Below the pieces are notes generated by a model. It was not told the origin of the DNA. It made no database searches and saw only the letters and a program-made list of their open reading frames with translations. Below are positions 51,732 through 62,598 of a DNA stretch of 64,000 nucleotides, piece after piece. Numbering within the stretch: position 1 is the first letter of the stretch; every line of letters starts with the position of its first letter. This stretch comes from an uncultured Lachnospiraceae bacterium (GTDB lineage: Bacteria; Bacillota; Clostridia; Lachnospirales; Lachnospiraceae): assembly GCA_944383765.1 (NCBI GenBank), contig CALWQT010000006.1:62001-126000 (forward strand), read 5' to 3'. The translations under genes and the position numbers were made by a program.

Positions 51732-51807
51732 GTACCCCGTACCGAATTATGTTGACTACATATTTCATAAAATACAAAGGAGGCAGGGATTCTTTCCCGA
51801 GTATTAT

Positions 51808-54800
51808 ATGAATCATTTACATACTTCACTTGGCATTGACATAGGTTCCACTACTGTGAAAATCGCCATTTTAGATTCTGAAAACAACGTATTATTTTCT
51901 GATTACGAACGGCATTTTGCCAATATTCAGGGTACTCTTGCCCTGCTTTTGAATCGGGCCCATGAAAAACTGGGAGAAATACAGATGGCGCCCACCATTA
52001 CCGGTTCCGGCGGCCTTACTCTTTCCAAACATCTGGAAGTTCCATTTGTTCAGGAAGTAGTTGCTGTCGCCACCGCTCTTCAGGACTATGCACCCCAGAC
52101 AGATGTTGCCATCGAACTGGGTGGGGAAGATGCCAAGATCATCTATTTTACCGGAGGCATTGACCAGCGTATGAACGGTATCTGTGCTGGCGGCACCGGA
52201 TCATTTATTGACCAGATGGCATCCTTGTTACAGACTGATGCTTCCGGCCTGAATGAATACGCCAGAAATTACCAGGCTATCTATCCTATTGCCGCCAGAT
52301 GCGGTGTTTTTGCAAAATCTGATATCCAGCCACTGATCAATGAAGGAGCTACCAGAGAAGATCTGGCTGCTTCTATTTTTCAGGCCGTAGTAAACCAGAC
52401 CATCAGCGGCCTGGCCTGCGGAAAACCCATACGGGGCAATGTGGCATTTTTAGGAGGCCCGCTCCATTTCCTTCCGGAACTGAGAAATGCCTTTATCCGT
52501 ACCCTTCATCTTACCCCGGAGCATATCATCGCCCCGGAGCATTCCCATTTGTTTGCTGCTATCGGCGCTGCCATGAACAGTGATGCTTCTGTCTCCATCG
52601 GGATTGAAGATATGATCTACAAGCTGGAACATGGCATTCAGATGGATTTTGAAGTCAAGCGTATGGAACCTTTATTTGCCAATGAGCAGGAATACCAGGA
52701 ATTTACCGAGCGGCATAATGGCCATTGCGTAAAAAAAGGTGATCTGGCTACCTATGAGGGAAACTGTTACCTGGGTATTGATGCAGGTTCTACCACAACC
52801 AAAGTAGCGCTGGTGGGAGAAGACGGTACTCTTCTGTACCGGTTCTACGATAACAATAACGGCAGCCCTCTGGCTACCTCTATCAAAGCCATGAAAGAAA
52901 TCAGCCAGCTGCTTCCGGAAAAAGCCAGGATTGTGTATTCCTGTTCCACCGGTTACGGAGAAGCTCTTTTAAAAGCCGCATTTATGCTGGACGAAGGAGA
53001 AGTGGAAACCATCGCCCACTATTATGCAGCCGCTTTCTTTGAGCCAAACGTGGACTGTATCCTGGACATTGGCGGTCAGGATATGAAATGCATCCGTATC
53101 AAAAACGGAACGGTAGACAGCGTACAGTTGAATGAGGCCTGCTCTTCCGGTTGCGGTTCTTTCATCGAAACCTTTGCAAAGTCCCTGAATTATGACGTTA
53201 AAGACTTTGCAAAAGAAGCTCTGTTCGCCAAAAACCCTACGGATCTGGGCACCAGATGTACGGTTTTCATGAACTCCAATGTGAAACAGGCGCAGAAAGA
53301 AGGCGCATCTGTAGCAGATATTTCTGCCGGCCTGGCTTACTCCGTCATCAAAAATGCCTTATTTAAAGTAATCAAGATTACTTCCGCTTCTGACTTAGGA
53401 AAACATGTGGTTGTTCAGGGCGGAACGTTTTACAACGATGCTGTCCTTCGCAGCTTTGAAAAAATTTCCGGATGTGATGCAGTAAGACCGGACATCGCAG
53501 GTATTATGGGCGCTTTCGGTGCTGCTCTGATCGCAAGGGAACGTTACGATGCTTCCAAAGGAAGCACCATGCTTCCTTTGGAGAAAATCCTGAATCTGAA
53601 ATATACTTCCACCATTTCCCGCTGCAAAGGCTGTACCAACAACTGTGTACTGACCATCAACCAGTTTGGCGGCGGTCGGCATTTTGTCAGCGGAAACCGG
53701 TGCGAACGGGGTCTGGGAAAAGAAAAGACAAAGAAAGATATCCCCAATCTGTTTGATTACAAATATCACAGAATGTTTGACTATGAGCCGCTCACTGCTG
53801 ATGAGGCTCCCAGGGGAACCATCGGAATCCCCAGAGTCCTTAACATGTATGAAAATTATCCGTTCTGGGCTGTTTTCTTTAAAAAACTGGGATTCCGGAC
53901 CATATTATCTCCCAATTCTACGAAAAAGCTTTACGAGTTAGGTATTGAATCCATTCCCAGCGAATCGGAATGTTATCCGGCAAAACTGGTGCATGGTCAT
54001 GTATCATGGCTGATCGCCCAGGGAATCCAGACTATTTTTTATCCCTGTATTCCCTATGAGCGCAATGAAACACCTGAGGCAGGCAACCATTTCAACTGCC
54101 CTATGGTCACCTCTTATGCCGAAAATATCAAGAACAACATGGAAGAACTGCGGGAAAAAAATATCCGCTTTCTGAACCCATTCTTAGCTTTTACCTCAGA
54201 AGAAATTCTTTCCAGGCAGCTGGTAGAAACATTCCGGCAGGAATTTTCCATTCCGGAAGATGAGATAAAAGCTGCTGCAAAAGCCGGATGGCAGGAACTT
54301 CTTCAGTCACGGGAAGATATGGAGAAAAAAGGGGAAGAAGTCATTGCCTGGCTGAAACAGAACCATAAACAGGGAATCGTCCTGGCTGGCCGGCCTTATC
54401 ATGTAGACCCGGAGATCAATCACGGTATTCCGGAACTGATTACCTCTTACGGCTTTGCTGTACTGACAGAAGATTCCATTTCCCATCTGGGTAATCCGGA
54501 ACGTCCCCTCATCGTGACAGACCAGTGGATGTACCACAGCCGTCTGTACCGGGCCGCTGAAGTAGTAAAGCATTCCGATTGCCTCAATCTGATCCAGCTG
54601 AACTCCTTTGGCTGCGGATTGGATGCCGTGACCACTGACCAGGTAAGTGATATTCTGACCCGGTCAGGAAAAATCTATACAGTTCTGAAAATTGATGAAG
54701 TAAATAATCTGGGGGCTGCCAGAATCCGTATCCGGTCCCTGATTTCCTCCCTCCGGGTAAGAGATCAGAAACATTTTGAACGTAAAGTCATTTCCAGCGC

Positions 54801-56046
54801 CTATAACCGGATTACGTTTACCAAGGACATGAAAAAGGAATACACCCTTCTCTGTCCCCAGATGTCACCGATACACTTTGACCTGCTGGAACCGGCAATC
54901 CGTTCCTTTGGCTACAAACTGGAAGTCCTCCAGAATCACGATCGGAATGCCATAGATGTAGGCCTTAAATATGTCAACAACGATGCCTGCTACCCTTCTC
55001 TGATCGTTATCGGGCAGATTATGGATGCCCTGTTATCCGGGAAGTATGATCTGGACCACACTGCAGTGGTCATGAGCCAGACAGGAGGCGGCTGCAGAGC
55101 TTCCAACTACATTGGTTTTATCCGCCGGGCTCTGGAAAAAGCAGGAATGCCTCAGATTCCTGTCATTTCTGTGAACGCCAATGGTATGGAAACCAATCCC
55201 GGCTTTTCCATCACACCTCTGATGCTCACCAAAGCCATGCAGGCAGTTGTCTACGGCGATATTTTCATGCGGGTACTGTATGCCACCAGACCCTATGAAA
55301 AAGAGGCTGGTGCCGCCAACGCCCTGCATCAGAAATGGAAGGAACGGTGTATCCGCTCTCTTTCCAAAAAGAATCCTTCCATGATGGAATTTTCTAAAAA
55401 TGTAAAAGGCATTATCCGGGATTTCGATTCCCTTCCCCGCCTGGATATCCGGAAACCTAAAGTGGGAATCGTAGGAGAGATCCTGGTAAAATTCTCTCCT
55501 CTGGCTAACAACCACATTGTGGAGTTGTTAGAATCGGAAGGAGCGGAAGCGGTAATGCCTGACCTTATGGATTTCCTTCTGTACTGTTTCTATAACAGTA
55601 ATTTTAAGGCTGACCATTTGGGTGGCAAGCGCTCCACCGCCCGGCTTTGCAATATGGGAATCTCACTTCTGGAATATTTCCGGAAAACTGCCAGAAAAGC
55701 ATTGGAAGAAAGCCGTAACTTTACCCCTCAGGCCAGGATTCAGGATCTGGCTGCTATGGCAAAGGATTTTGTATCCCTCGGCAACCAGACAGGAGAAGGA
55801 TGGTTCCTGACTGGAGAAATGCTGGAACTGATCCACAGTGGAGTGGAAAATATTGTATGTACTCAGCCCTTCGGCTGTCTTCCTAACCACATTGTAGGAA
55901 AGGGAGTCATCAAAGAGCTGCGCCGCAACTATCCCAATGCTAATATTATTGCCGTAGATTATGATCCGGGCGCCAGCGAGGTAAATCAGCTGAACCGTAT
56001 TAAACTGATGCTTGCTACGGCCCATAAAAACCTGAAACAATCTTGA
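51808..56046 (+). CDS. Giant 2-hydroxyacyl-CoA dehydratase-type activase (BadF/BadG ATPase pair plus DUF2229 region)
   Basis: 1412 aa. Two ASKHA ATPase domains: first about 5-290 ([25 protein letters not shown], cluster-type [11 protein letters not shown] and [12 protein letters not shown]), second about 325-620 ([35 protein letters not shown] and [12 protein letters not shown]). The cysteines fit the 4Fe-4S bridge of HgdC-type activases. Then a Cys-containing CKGCTNNC segment (about 636), DUF2229 ([13 protein letters not shown]) and a dehydratase-subunit-like C-terminal half. Known relatives occur as one large protein in clostridia; they are thought to drive difficult ATP-dependent electron transfer, but the substrate is unproved. 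No dehydratase genes are adjacent. ATG 51808 lacks a close ribosome site: AAAGGAGG is 24 nt upstream with a small hairpin (GGGA/TCCC) between. Confidence 0.85.
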   Translation: MNHLHTSLGIDIGSTTVKIAILDSENNVLFSDYERHFANIQGTLALLLNRAHEKLGEIQMAPTITGSGGLTLSKHLEVPFVQEVVAVATALQDYAPQTDVAIELGGEDAKIIYFTGGIDQRMNGICAGGTGSFIDQMASLLQTDASGLNEYARNYQAIYPIAARCGVFAKSDIQPLINEGATREDLAASIFQAVVNQTISGLACGKPIRGNVAFLGGPLHFLPELRNAFIRTLHLTPEHIIAPEHSHLFAAIGAAMNSDASVSIGIEDMIYKLEHGIQMDFEVKRMEPLFANEQEYQEFTERHNGHCVKKGDLATYEGNCYLGIDAGSTTTKVALVGEDGTLLYRFYDNNNGSPLATSIKAMKEISQLLPEKARIVYSCSTGYGEALLKAAFMLDEGEVETIAHYYAAAFFEPNVDCILDIGGQDMKCIRIKNGTVDSVQLNEACSSGCGSFIETFAKSLNYDVKDFAKEALFAKNPTDLGTRCTVFMNSNVKQAQKEGASVADISAGLAYSVIKNALFKVIKITSASDLGKHVVVQGGTFYNDAVLRSFEKISGCDAVRPDIAGIMGAFGAALIARERYDASKGSTMLPLEKILNLKYTSTISRCKGCTNNCVLTINQFGGGRHFVSGNRCERGLGKEKTKKDIPNLFDYKYHRMFDYEPLTADEAPRGTIGIPRVLNMYENYPFWAVFFKKLGFRTILSPNSTKKLYELGIESIPSESECYPAKLVHGHVSWLIAQGIQTIFYPCIPYERNETPEAGNHFNCPMVTSYAENIKNNMEELREKNIRFLNPFLAFTSEEILSRQLVETFRQEFSIPEDEIKAAAKAGWQELLQSREDMEKKGEEVIAWLKQNHKQGIVLAGRPYHVDPEINHGIPELITSYGFAVLTEDSISHLGNPERPLIVTDQWMYHSRLYRAAEVVKHSDCLNLIQLNSFGCGLDAVTTDQVSDILTRSGKIYTVLKIDEVNNLGAARIRIRSLISSLRVRDQKHFERKVISSAYNRITFTKDMKKEYTLLCPQMSPIHFDLLEPAIRSFGYKLEVLQNHDRNAIDVGLKYVNNDACYPSLIVIGQIMDALLSGKYDLDHTAVVMSQTGGGCRASNYIGFIRRALEKAGMPQIPVISVNANGMETNPGFSITPLMLTKAMQAVVYGDIFMRVLYATRPYEKEAGAANALHQKWKERCIRSLSKKNPSMMEFSKNVKGIIRDFDSLPRLDIRKPKVGIVGEILVKFSPLANNHIVELLESEGAEAVMPDLMDFLLYCFYNSNFKADHLGGKRSTARLCNMGISLLEYFRKTARKALEESRNFTPQARIQDLAAMAKDFVSLGNQTGEGWFLTGEMLELIHSGVENIVCTQPFGCLPNHIVGKGVIKELRRNYPNANIIAVDYDPGASEVNQLNRIKLMLATAHKNLKQS

Positions 56047-56052
56047 TAACAC

Positions 56053-56094
56053 AGAAAAAACGGGTGAAGGAAATTTCCTTCACCCATTTTTTTA
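56053..56094. terminator. Bidirectional terminator between activase and glyA
   Basis: GGGTGAAGGAAA pairs perfectly with TTTCCTTCACCC, with A6 and T7 flanks. Confidence 0.92.
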
Positions 56095-57339
56095 TCTGTA
56101 AATCGGATAGCGGTCACAGATTTTCGTTACCTCTTCCCGTATCTCATCTGCCCTCGTTTCAAATTCTGTTGCCGTGAGCCAGATCAATTCCGCAATCTTT
56201 TCCATATCCTCTTCTACCAGGCCTCTGGTTGTCACAGCCGGAGTCCCTATTCTGACACCGGAAGTCACAAAAGGACTTCTGGGATCTCCAGGCACTGCAT
56301 TTTTATTTAAAGTAATATATACCTCATCGCAACGATTCTGCAGCTCCTTACCGGAAATATCCATATTCCGCAGATCCACCAGCATCAGGTGATTATCCGT
56401 ACCGCCTGTCAGAATCCGGAAGCCCTGTCTCTGGAGCGCTGCTGCCAGGGCTGCTGCATTCTTCACCACCTGTTCCTGGTAATCTTTAAATTCCGGTTTC
56501 AGAGCTTCTCCCAGGCAGACGGCTTTCGCTGCGATCACATGTTCCAGCGGTCCGCCCTGGGTTCCCGGAAAGATAGCTTTATTAAAATTAAACTTCTCTG
56601 CCGCCTCTTTATTCGCCAGGATCATGCCGCCTCTTGGTCCTCTCAGGGTTTTGTGGGTTGTTGTCGTCACCACATCTGCATATGGAATGGGACTTGGATG
56701 GAGGCCTGCCGCCACAAGACCGGCAATATGAGCCATATCCACCATGAGATAAGCTCCTGCTTTATCTGCGATTTCCCGAAAACGCTTAAAATCAATGGTT
56801 CTTCCATAAGCACTGGCTCCCGCTATGATCAGCTTCGGTTTTGCTTCCAGAGCAATCTTCTCCACCTGGTCATAATCAATATAACCTTCTTCATTCACAC
56901 CATAAGATACGATGTGAAAATACATTCCTGAAAAATTCACCGGGCTCCCATGGGTCAGATGACCGCCCTGATCCAGATTCATGCCCATCACCGTATCCCC
57001 CGGTTTCAACATGGCTACAAAAACAGCCATATTAGCCTGAGCTCCGGAATGAGGCTGTACATTGGCATAATCACAATGGAACAATTTTTTCGCTCTTTCA
57101 ATGGCTATGTTTTCTGCCACATCCACACACTGACAACCGCCATAATATCGTTTTCCAGGATAACCTTCCGCATATTTGTTGGTCAGCACAGTACCCATGG
57201 CCATCATAACCGCTTCTGACACAATATTTTCCGATGCGATCAGTTCCAGGTTGCGGCATTGCCTGTCATATTCTGACTGTATGGCGGCTCCCACTTCCTT
57301 ATCATAGCCAGCGATAAAATCCATAACTTCTTTTACCAT
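56092..57339 (-). CDS. glyA: Serine hydroxymethyltransferase
   Basis: 415 aa, normal length. PLP Lys in [13 protein letters not shown] (about 229); family motifs [25 protein letters not shown] and [10 protein letters not shown]. Interconverts serine plus tetrahydrofolate with glycine plus methylene-tetrahydrofolate. ATG 57339 follows AAAGGAGG; the open frame extends 48 nt upstream to the recJ stop. It is the last gene of the 4HB/HAMP-recJ-glyA cluster, and is closed by a strong terminator. Confidence 0.96.
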   Translation of the reverse strand: MVKEVMDFIAGYDKEVGAAIQSEYDRQCRNLELIASENIVSEAVMMAMGTVLTNKYAEGYPGKRYYGGCQCVDVAENIAIERAKKLFHCDYANVQPHSGAQANMAVFVAMLKPGDTVMGMNLDQGGHLTHGSPVNFSGMYFHIVSYGVNEEGYIDYDQVEKIALEAKPKLIIAGASAYGRTIDFKRFREIADKAGAYLMVDMAHIAGLVAAGLHPSPIPYADVVTTTTHKTLRGPRGGMILANKEAAEKFNFNKAIFPGTQGGPLEHVIAAKAVCLGEALKPEFKDYQEQVVKNAAALAAALQRQGFRILTGGTDNHLMLVDLRNMDISGKELQNRCDEVYITLNKNAVPGDPRSPFVTSGVRIGTPAVTTRGLVEEDMEKIAELIWLTATEFETRADEIREEVTKICDRYPIYR

Positions 57340-57386
57340 ATATCTGCCTCCTTTTCCTTGTATATCTGATCTGTCCAAAGCCACCA

Positions 57387-59099
57387 TTATCGGTGGAACT
57401 GGCAGTTCTTCACAATAATCTGCAGGGATCTGCTTCCATTGTACTCATTAATATCCGGATAGTAAACCACATCTAAATGACGGGAATCTCCCATCTCATC
57501 CATAAAAACATCACCATCACCAAACCAGATACCATCCATGGGAAATCCTGTTTCTGTCACAAGAGACAACCGTACTGCATTTCTGTTTTTTCCCAATACC
57601 CGGCTGCTGCGGATTGCCAGATTTTTCTGAGCAAACAAAGGTTTCTCATTTCCCTGTCCAAACGGCTCCAGGCATTTGAATTCCCCGATCAGATTTTCTG
57701 ATATGTACTCCAGCGGCATCGGCACATCAATCCAGACCCGGTTCACAAAGTCTTCTTCCGTTAACCGCGCATTCTCATTCAGTCTTTTCCGGAACGCTTC
57801 TATATTCTCCTCAGGCAGAGAAAATCCCGCTGCCATAGGATGCCCCCCAAACTTCGTCAGCAGGTCCCGCACTTCCACCAGGCCCTGAAACATATGATAA
57901 GCCTCAATGGAACGTCCCGATCCTTTTGCTCCACCTTCTGCTCTGGTAAGGACAAACGATGGCTTCTGATACCGTTCCCGCAGGCGCCCTGCAATAATGC
58001 CCGCTAGGGATTCATGGCAATCCGGCAAAAATACCACCAAAATCTTGTCCTGGCTGTACTGGTTTTCCACCTGTTCTACCGCCTCTTCCGTTCCCTTCGC
58101 CGTCATATCTTTTCTCTGGTCATTCAGTTCTTTTAATTCCAATGCCAGTTTGTCTGCCTGGACTGGATCGTCGCAGAGAAGAAGTTCCAGTGCCAGCTTT
58201 GCTGTTTGCAGCCTGCCGCTGGCATTCAGACAGGGACCGACCACAAATCCGATCTGATAAGCTGTTAATTCTCCCAGATCCAGATTATTCTTTTCTGCCA
58301 GCTTTCGCAGTCCCATATTGGCCGTATTACCTATCTTTTTCAGTCCTTCTTTGACAATGATCCGGTTCTCGTCCTGAAGCTTCATCACATCTCCCACCGT
58401 CGCCACTGCGGCAAATTCCAGCAGTTCCAGCCATTTTTCCTCTCCAAGACCGAATTTCTCATATAAAATACGGACCACTTTCCACGCTACCACCGCACCG
58501 CAGATCTCAGGATATGGGTAAGAACAGCTTTCCTGCTTTGGATCCACTACCACATCAGCCGGTGGAAGAACTTCCTTCCCGTCTACTTTCAACACTTCAT
58601 GATGGTCCGTCACGATAACCGTCATGCCAAGTGCTTTTGCCTTTTCAATTTCTGCCACAGCCGCGATTCCGTTATCGCAGGTCAGAAGAGTATCAACTCC
58701 ATCGTTCCATGCTGTTTCAATAATCGTTTCATTAATGCCATACCCGTCACGGATGCGGTCCGGAATTTTATAATCCACATCAGCTCCTGCCTGATTCAGC
58801 GCTGTATATAAAATGTAGGTAGAGCATACTCCATCAATATCATAATCTCCTACAATCCTTATTTTTTTTCCTGCTCTGATTTTTTCCTCCAGAAGCCCGG
58901 CTGCCTGGTCAGCCCCCTGCAACAGGTGCGGAGAATACAGATCCCGGATTGTACCGTATAAATACCGCTGAATAGCTTCCTCGCTTATCACATCCCGGTT
59001 CCTTATGATCCTGGCTGTCACAGGATTAATCCCAAAACGCTTGGCAATCCCTTGAAAATCAGCCCTTTTGGTCTGTAATATCCATTTTTCTGCCGCCAT
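57387..59099 (-). CDS. recJ: Single-stranded-DNA exonuclease RecJ
   Basis: 570 aa. DHH-family phosphoesterase: motif [15 protein letters not shown], motif II LTCDNGI, motif III VTDHHE, then DHHA1 with [11 protein letters not shown] (about 408) and a C-terminal OB-like domain. Degrades ssDNA 5' to 3' in repair and recombination. The first 41 bases overlap the end of the preceding HAMP protein gene. It lies 47 bp before glyA. Confidence 0.95.
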   Translation of the reverse strand: MAAEKWILQTKRADFQGIAKRFGINPVTARIIRNRDVISEEAIQRYLYGTIRDLYSPHLLQGADQAAGLLEEKIRAGKKIRIVGDYDIDGVCSTYILYTALNQAGADVDYKIPDRIRDGYGINETIIETAWNDGVDTLLTCDNGIAAVAEIEKAKALGMTVIVTDHHEVLKVDGKEVLPPADVVVDPKQESCSYPYPEICGAVVAWKVVRILYEKFGLGEEKWLELLEFAAVATVGDVMKLQDENRIIVKEGLKKIGNTANMGLRKLAEKNNLDLGELTAYQIGFVVGPCLNASGRLQTAKLALELLLCDDPVQADKLALELKELNDQRKDMTAKGTEEAVEQVENQYSQDKILVVFLPDCHESLAGIIAGRLRERYQKPSFVLTRAEGGAKGSGRSIEAYHMFQGLVEVRDLLTKFGGHPMAAGFSLPEENIEAFRKRLNENARLTEEDFVNRVWIDVPMPLEYISENLIGEFKCLEPFGQGNEKPLFAQKNLAIRSSRVLGKNRNAVRLSLVTETGFPMDGIWFGDGDVFMDEMGDSRHLDVVYYPDINEYNGSRSLQIIVKNCQFHR

Positions 59100-60045
59100 C
59101 TTTCCTCGCCTCTTCCTTGTACTGCAAACGGCTGATCAAATTCTTTAATCCGTATAACAAAGGAGCAAAATCTCCGCAATAAGCCCCCTGTGACTGGGAA
59201 CGCACATCATAATTCCCGTCTGCAATCTCACTTACCAGTTCTTTTTGATCATCTACGATTGTCTTCAGGCGCACTGCCATATCATTGATACTCTTTGACA
59301 ATTCTCCCATCTCATCTTTGGAACGGTAATTGATGGTTACATTCAGATCTCCACTGGTCAGCTTCCTCGTTGCATCTAAGATCTGCTCCAAAGGCTTCAT
59401 CACACACCAGAGAATATGGCGTACCAGCCAGGACACCAGAACTGCAATAACCAGAATAATAGCAATTCTCAAAAAAATCAGTCTCTGGTAAGAATCTCCC
59501 TCTTCACTGCCTATTTTTTCAGCCCCCTGCTTATTGTACTCCACAATTTCCATCAGCTTATTACTGCCATCTTCATAAAGTTCCGCAGACTGGCTGAATA
59601 GCTCTCCCAACTGAGAATCTTTATCATCAGCCCGGCAGACTGCCAGCATCATCCGGCTGCAGTTCATATAGTCATCCCATAATTCCTGAGCTTCTTTCAG
59701 TGCCGCCTCACTCTCCTCCGTAACAGCATACTGACGGTATTCCTGCATTCCTTCTTCGATTTCTCTTCTCAGAGAATCCAGTTCCGGTTCCAGGGCTTTT
59801 CGCTCTTCTTCACTGTCTGTCATCAGATAATAACTTTCTCTGATCCGGTAATCCGAAGCCTTACGGTTCAGCTCAGCCGGAATCATAACCGATGGAAGCC
59901 AGTATTCTGATATTTGCTTACTAATCTCACTGACACGGTTTGTCGTCATGGAGGCTACTGTGCCAAGCATCAATACCCCTGCAATGCTGATCACTCCCAA
60001 AAGAACCATTTTCCGTTTTATCCGCATGTCTTTTAATCTTTTCAT
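59059..60045 (-). CDS. Four-helix-bundle/HAMP membrane sensor lacking an output domain
   Basis: 328 aa. Membrane helices at about 12-32 and 193-213 enclose a 4HB_MCP-type helical sensor of about 160 aa. HAMP follows (MKPLEQILDATRKLTSGDLNV, KDEMGELSKSINDMAVRLKTIV), then a second HAMP-like segment (LVSEIADGNYDVRS), ending after about 50 more residues with no methyl-accepting, kinase or cyclase domain. The end overlaps recJ by 41 nt. Could be a truncated chemoreceptor or a true output-less sensor that pairs with another protein. Confidence 0.85.
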   Translation of the reverse strand: MKRLKDMRIKRKMVLLGVISIAGVLMLGTVASMTTNRVSEISKQISEYWLPSVMIPAELNRKASDYRIRESYYLMTDSEEERKALEPELDSLRREIEEGMQEYRQYAVTEESEAALKEAQELWDDYMNCSRMMLAVCRADDKDSQLGELFSQSAELYEDGSNKLMEIVEYNKQGAEKIGSEEGDSYQRLIFLRIAIILVIAVLVSWLVRHILWCVMKPLEQILDATRKLTSGDLNVTINYRSKDEMGELSKSINDMAVRLKTIVDDQKELVSEIADGNYDVRSQSQGAYCGDFAPLLYGLKNLISRLQYKEEARKDGGRKMDITDQKG

Positions 60046-60101
60046 CTCATTTTATCCACCTTGATTATATTACAGAATCCTAGTTCTGCACCAATGGTAT
60101 C

Positions 60102-60130
60102 ATTATAGCCAATTTCATGGCAACACACAA
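60102..60130 (-). promoter_or_regulatory. Candidate promoter of the HAMP-recJ-glyA operon
   Basis: Minus strand TTGTGT, 17 bp, TATAAT, 57 nt before the ATG at 60045. Confidence 0.6.
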
Positions 60131-60177
60131 GCCGTAGGACCTATTTTTAACATTCCCTAAATTCTACAAAAATTCTC

Positions 60178-60206
60178 TTGACAAAATCGCTTAAATATCA
60201 TAGAAT
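60178..60206 (+). promoter_or_regulatory. Promoter of tRNA-Arg
   Basis: TTGACA, 17 bp, TAGAAT, 20 nt before the tRNA 5' end. Confidence 0.82.
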
Positions 60207-60226
60207 AAATAGCGTTGTAACAATAT

Positions 60227-60300
<74 letters not shown>

Positions 60301-60301
60301 G

Positions 60302-60345
60302 AAAAAAAGCCTGTTTTGAAAAATCAAAACAGGCTTTTTATTATT
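60302..60345. terminator. Bidirectional terminator between tRNA-Arg and the collagen-like gene
   Basis: AAGCCTGTTTTGA pairs with TCAAAACAGGCTT, with A and T runs on both sides. Confidence 0.92.
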
Positions 60346-60383
60346 TTTATTCATTTCTCATTTTTCTGTCCCTTATCCGATCT

Positions 60384-61121
60384 CTACGCCTGACTTGCCA
60401 CATCTCCCAGCCTGAATACCGTAATAGAAAGATCACTGAAAAGGAAATTTGCCTGATCGGTAACTACATTCAGAGTGGATGGAACTGATGTCACTGACAC
60501 AGGAGCACTGAATGAAACCGTAACATATTGACCGGAAGAAGTAAAGATATGTCTTGCCACCCCTCCGTCCACCGTATTGCCATTCTGCTGCAGTGTAATA
60601 TTGATGGCCGCAGGAATATCCACGCCTGGCCCTACTCCTACCGTACTATTGAATAGTATCTGATAAATACCCGTACCCGAGATAATAATATCAGGAGAGT
60701 TCGTTTCATGACTGATCTGAGTACCGGAAATCACCGCATTGTCCCGGAACACAAGCGGCTGGTTTGCCCCGCTGGGCTGAGGTGCCACATCGGTTGCTGC
60801 CAAGACTTCCGGCACTCCGGAACTTCCTGTATCTCCTTTTGGTATTGTAAAATCCAGTACTGCATCCTGAGGTGTCCCGCTGTTTGTCACTGCTGCATCT
60901 GTCCCCGGCTCACCAGTGGTTACGGTTCCCACTCTGACCGTAGCCGCATTTCCTGCCGAACCAGTGGAACCAGACGGACCAGTAGCTCCTGTCGGACCTG
61001 TGGCTCCTGTTGGACCGGTTACTCCCGTCGGACCGGTAGCTCCTGTCGGACCTGTGGCCCCTGTTGGACCAGAAGGACCTGCAGCTCCCGTTGCACCGGT
61101 AGCTGCAGGTCCTTCTGCCAA
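60384..61121 (-). CDS. Collagen-like repeat protein with BclA/TNF-like C-terminal domain; start uncertain
   Basis: 245 aa if read from TTG 61121. Uninterrupted Gly-X-Y repeats run from about residue 9 to 57 (mostly GPT and GAT). A linker follows, then a beta-rich domain of about 130 aa ([41 protein letters not shown]) like that of exosporium or surface glycoproteins of the BclA type. There is no ATG, no signal peptide and no ribosome site at the start. The frame is continuous with the upstream membrane protein gene, separated by one TAA at 61125-61127. So the gene may be reinitiated, read through or truncated at its 5' end. Confidence 0.75.
   Translation of the reverse strand: MAEGPAATGATGAAGPSGPTGATGPTGATGPTGVTGPTGATGPTGATGPSGSTGSAGNAATVRVGTVTTGEPGTDAAVTNSGTPQDAVLDFTIPKGDTGSSGVPEVLAATDVAPQPSGANQPLVFRDNAVISGTQISHETNSPDIIISGTGIYQILFNSTVGVGPGVDIPAAINITLQQNGNTVDGGVARHIFTSSGQYVTVSFSAPVSVTSVPSTLNVVTDQANFLFSDLSITVFRLGDVASQA
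60945..61097 (-). repeat. Tandem repeat coding for collagen-like Gly-X-Y triplets
   Basis: About 17 consecutive glycine-led triplets built of 9- and 18-bp near-identical units (GGTCCGACAGGAGCTAC-like on the minus strand). It is prone to length change by slippage. Confidence 0.9.
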
Positions 61122-61124
61122 ACT

Positions 61125-61451
61125 TTAAAATAAAAACATATTTGCTATCCCAATCAGTACAGAAGCTGCCACCAGTACTTTGCTGAGCACAGAAGATTTC
61201 CGGGTTCCAAACCGGATTCCTGCCCCTATGACTGCAACAAAACCGATGACCCAGCAGATTACCTGCTGACTGACAAAATTTACCGGAAGTGCTGTGGCTG
61301 ATAAAAATGCAATCACCATACTGTACGCTGTCATCAGAATCAAAACCACATCATTCGCTTTTTCCTGTTTCAAAATAAACAACAATACACTGCCCAGAAT
61401 ACCTGCTATACACAGCACCATAAATAAAAGAAATAAAATTCCTATTGCCAT
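61125..61451 (-). CDS. Small membrane protein of unknown function
   Basis: 108 aa, four hydrophobic segments (about 3-27, 33-53, 61-80 and 88-107). ATG 61451 follows AAGGAGG. The TAA stop is in the same frame as the collagen-like sequence that follows, with only AGT between stop and TTG. I do not recognise a family. Its proximity to a collagen-like protein and a two-component system suggests a surface-associated role, without further evidence. Confidence 0.78.
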   Translation of the reverse strand: MAIGILFLLFMVLCIAGILGSVLLFILKQEKANDVVLILMTAYSMVIAFLSATALPVNFVSQQVICWVIGFVAVIGAGIRFGTRKSSVLSKVLVAASVLIGIANMFLF

Positions 61452-61500
61452 AACGATTTCCTCCTTCGAATTCTCTCTTTGTTGTATCCATATCTTATCT

Positions 61501-61533
61501 GAAAATTCTGTATGATTTTCCAAGAAAATTCTG
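61501..61533. promoter_or_regulatory. Direct repeat, possible response-regulator site
   Basis: GAAAATTCTG at 61501-61510 and again at 61524-61533, 23 bp apart start to start. It lies just upstream of the small membrane protein gene and could be a site for an OmpR-type regulator such as the one at 62591. A third partial copy (GAATTCT) follows. Confidence 0.4.
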
Positions 61534-61548
61534 AAGAATTCTAAAGAT

Positions 61549-62598
61549 TTAGTAGTTCCTGATCATAGGCAGCTTAATTTCCAAAACAAAAGTATCTTCT
61601 ATTTCCCAGGTATGAAACGCTCCCCCGCTCTGGATCACTGTTTTTTCCACGCTCCTGAGCCCCAGAAGATTGCTTTCCACCTGCTCTTTTTCTGCTTCTC
61701 CGATCACTTTATTCTTCTGGCAGATAATCAGATTCTCTTCTTCTTCCCTGGCTTCCAGAATAACCGGATGGGACCGGTCTGCATATTTCCGTATATTAGA
61801 TAATAGATTATCCAAGATCCGTGGAATCCGCTCCTTATCCACTTTTACAGAAAACTCACTCCACTGCTCTGGCAGCGATAGGCTTGTCTCATAATTCAGA
61901 TCACTTAAAAAATCCTGCATTTCCCACAATATCTGAGTCAGGAATGTTGGGCCATCCACTTCTGTCAACTGATTCTCTGTTTCCTTTGTCTGTCTGCAGT
62001 TTTCAAACAGTTCATCCGTCATTTCCTTGATCCGGTAAGCTTTTTCATATGCCTTCTCAGCATACTCCCTCATTTTTTTTTCGTCCCCATAATTTCCATC
62101 CCGGATAAACTGTAAATAACTCATAACCGATGTCAAAGGTGTTCTCAAATCATGGGAAAGGGTAGCAATAGTATGAAACTGCTCTTCCTTCAGACGCTGG
62201 GAAGTATCCCTTTCTTCCTGTACTGTCTGGGCAAATCGATTCACACTGGCTGCCAAATCAGACAATTCATCATCTCCTTCCACCAGAATCCGTTTATCCA
62301 GATTTCCCGCCTCCATCTCTTCTATAGCATTGCTGATTTTGACCATATAGGAAAATTTTCTCTGTACCAGTACAGCCAGGGAAAAAATAAAAATCAGAAT
62401 GCCCGGTACAAATGCCAGCATCTTCAGAAGATACCATGTGGCTAGATTGATGGGAGTTCCTGTCATTTCCATATAATTACTGGCGATCACACCGGAAGCC
62501 CAGGAAAAAAACAGCATACTCACAAACCCGCAAAGCAGCGAGAAACCAAAATATTCTGCCAGCAACAGCAACAACTTCGACGGCCGTTTTTTAACCAA
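61549..62598 (-). CDS. Sensor histidine kinase with atypical ATP-binding region
   Basis: 349 aa. Membrane helices at about 13-35 and 52-75 with a short loop; HAMP (KISNAIEEMEAGNLDKRILVEGDDELSDL region); HisKA LSHDLRTPLTSVMSYLQF. In the HATPase part the N-box (ILDNLLSNIRKYA) is present, but the usual DxGxG box is replaced by LIICQKNKVIGEAEKEQ and the second glycine box reads LLGLRSVEKTV. The same pattern is seen in some VanS-like clostridial kinases, so it may still be active. It overlaps the regulator gene by 8 nt. Confidence 0.88.
   Translation of the reverse strand: MVKKRPSKLLLLLAEYFGFSLLCGFVSMLFFSWASGVIASNYMEMTGTPINLATWYLLKMLAFVPGILIFIFSLAVLVQRKFSYMVKISNAIEEMEAGNLDKRILVEGDDELSDLAASVNRFAQTVQEERDTSQRLKEEQFHTIATLSHDLRTPLTSVMSYLQFIRDGNYGDEKKMREYAEKAYEKAYRIKEMTDELFENCRQTKETENQLTEVDGPTFLTQILWEMQDFLSDLNYETSLSLPEQWSEFSVKVDKERIPRILDNLLSNIRKYADRSHPVILEAREEEENLIICQKNKVIGEAEKEQVESNLLGLRSVEKTVIQSGGAFHTWEIEDTFVLEIKLPMIRNY

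Noticed and set aside
60945..61097. Possible CRISPR-like repeat array
   Set aside because: The repeats are contiguous 9/18-bp coding units without spacers and encode collagen triplets.
60916..61128. Plus-strand reading frame of Pro/Val/Gly repeats opposite the collagen-like gene
   Set aside because: It is the mirror of the Gly-X-Y repeat DNA; no ribosome site, and the minus-strand frame matches a known protein architecture.
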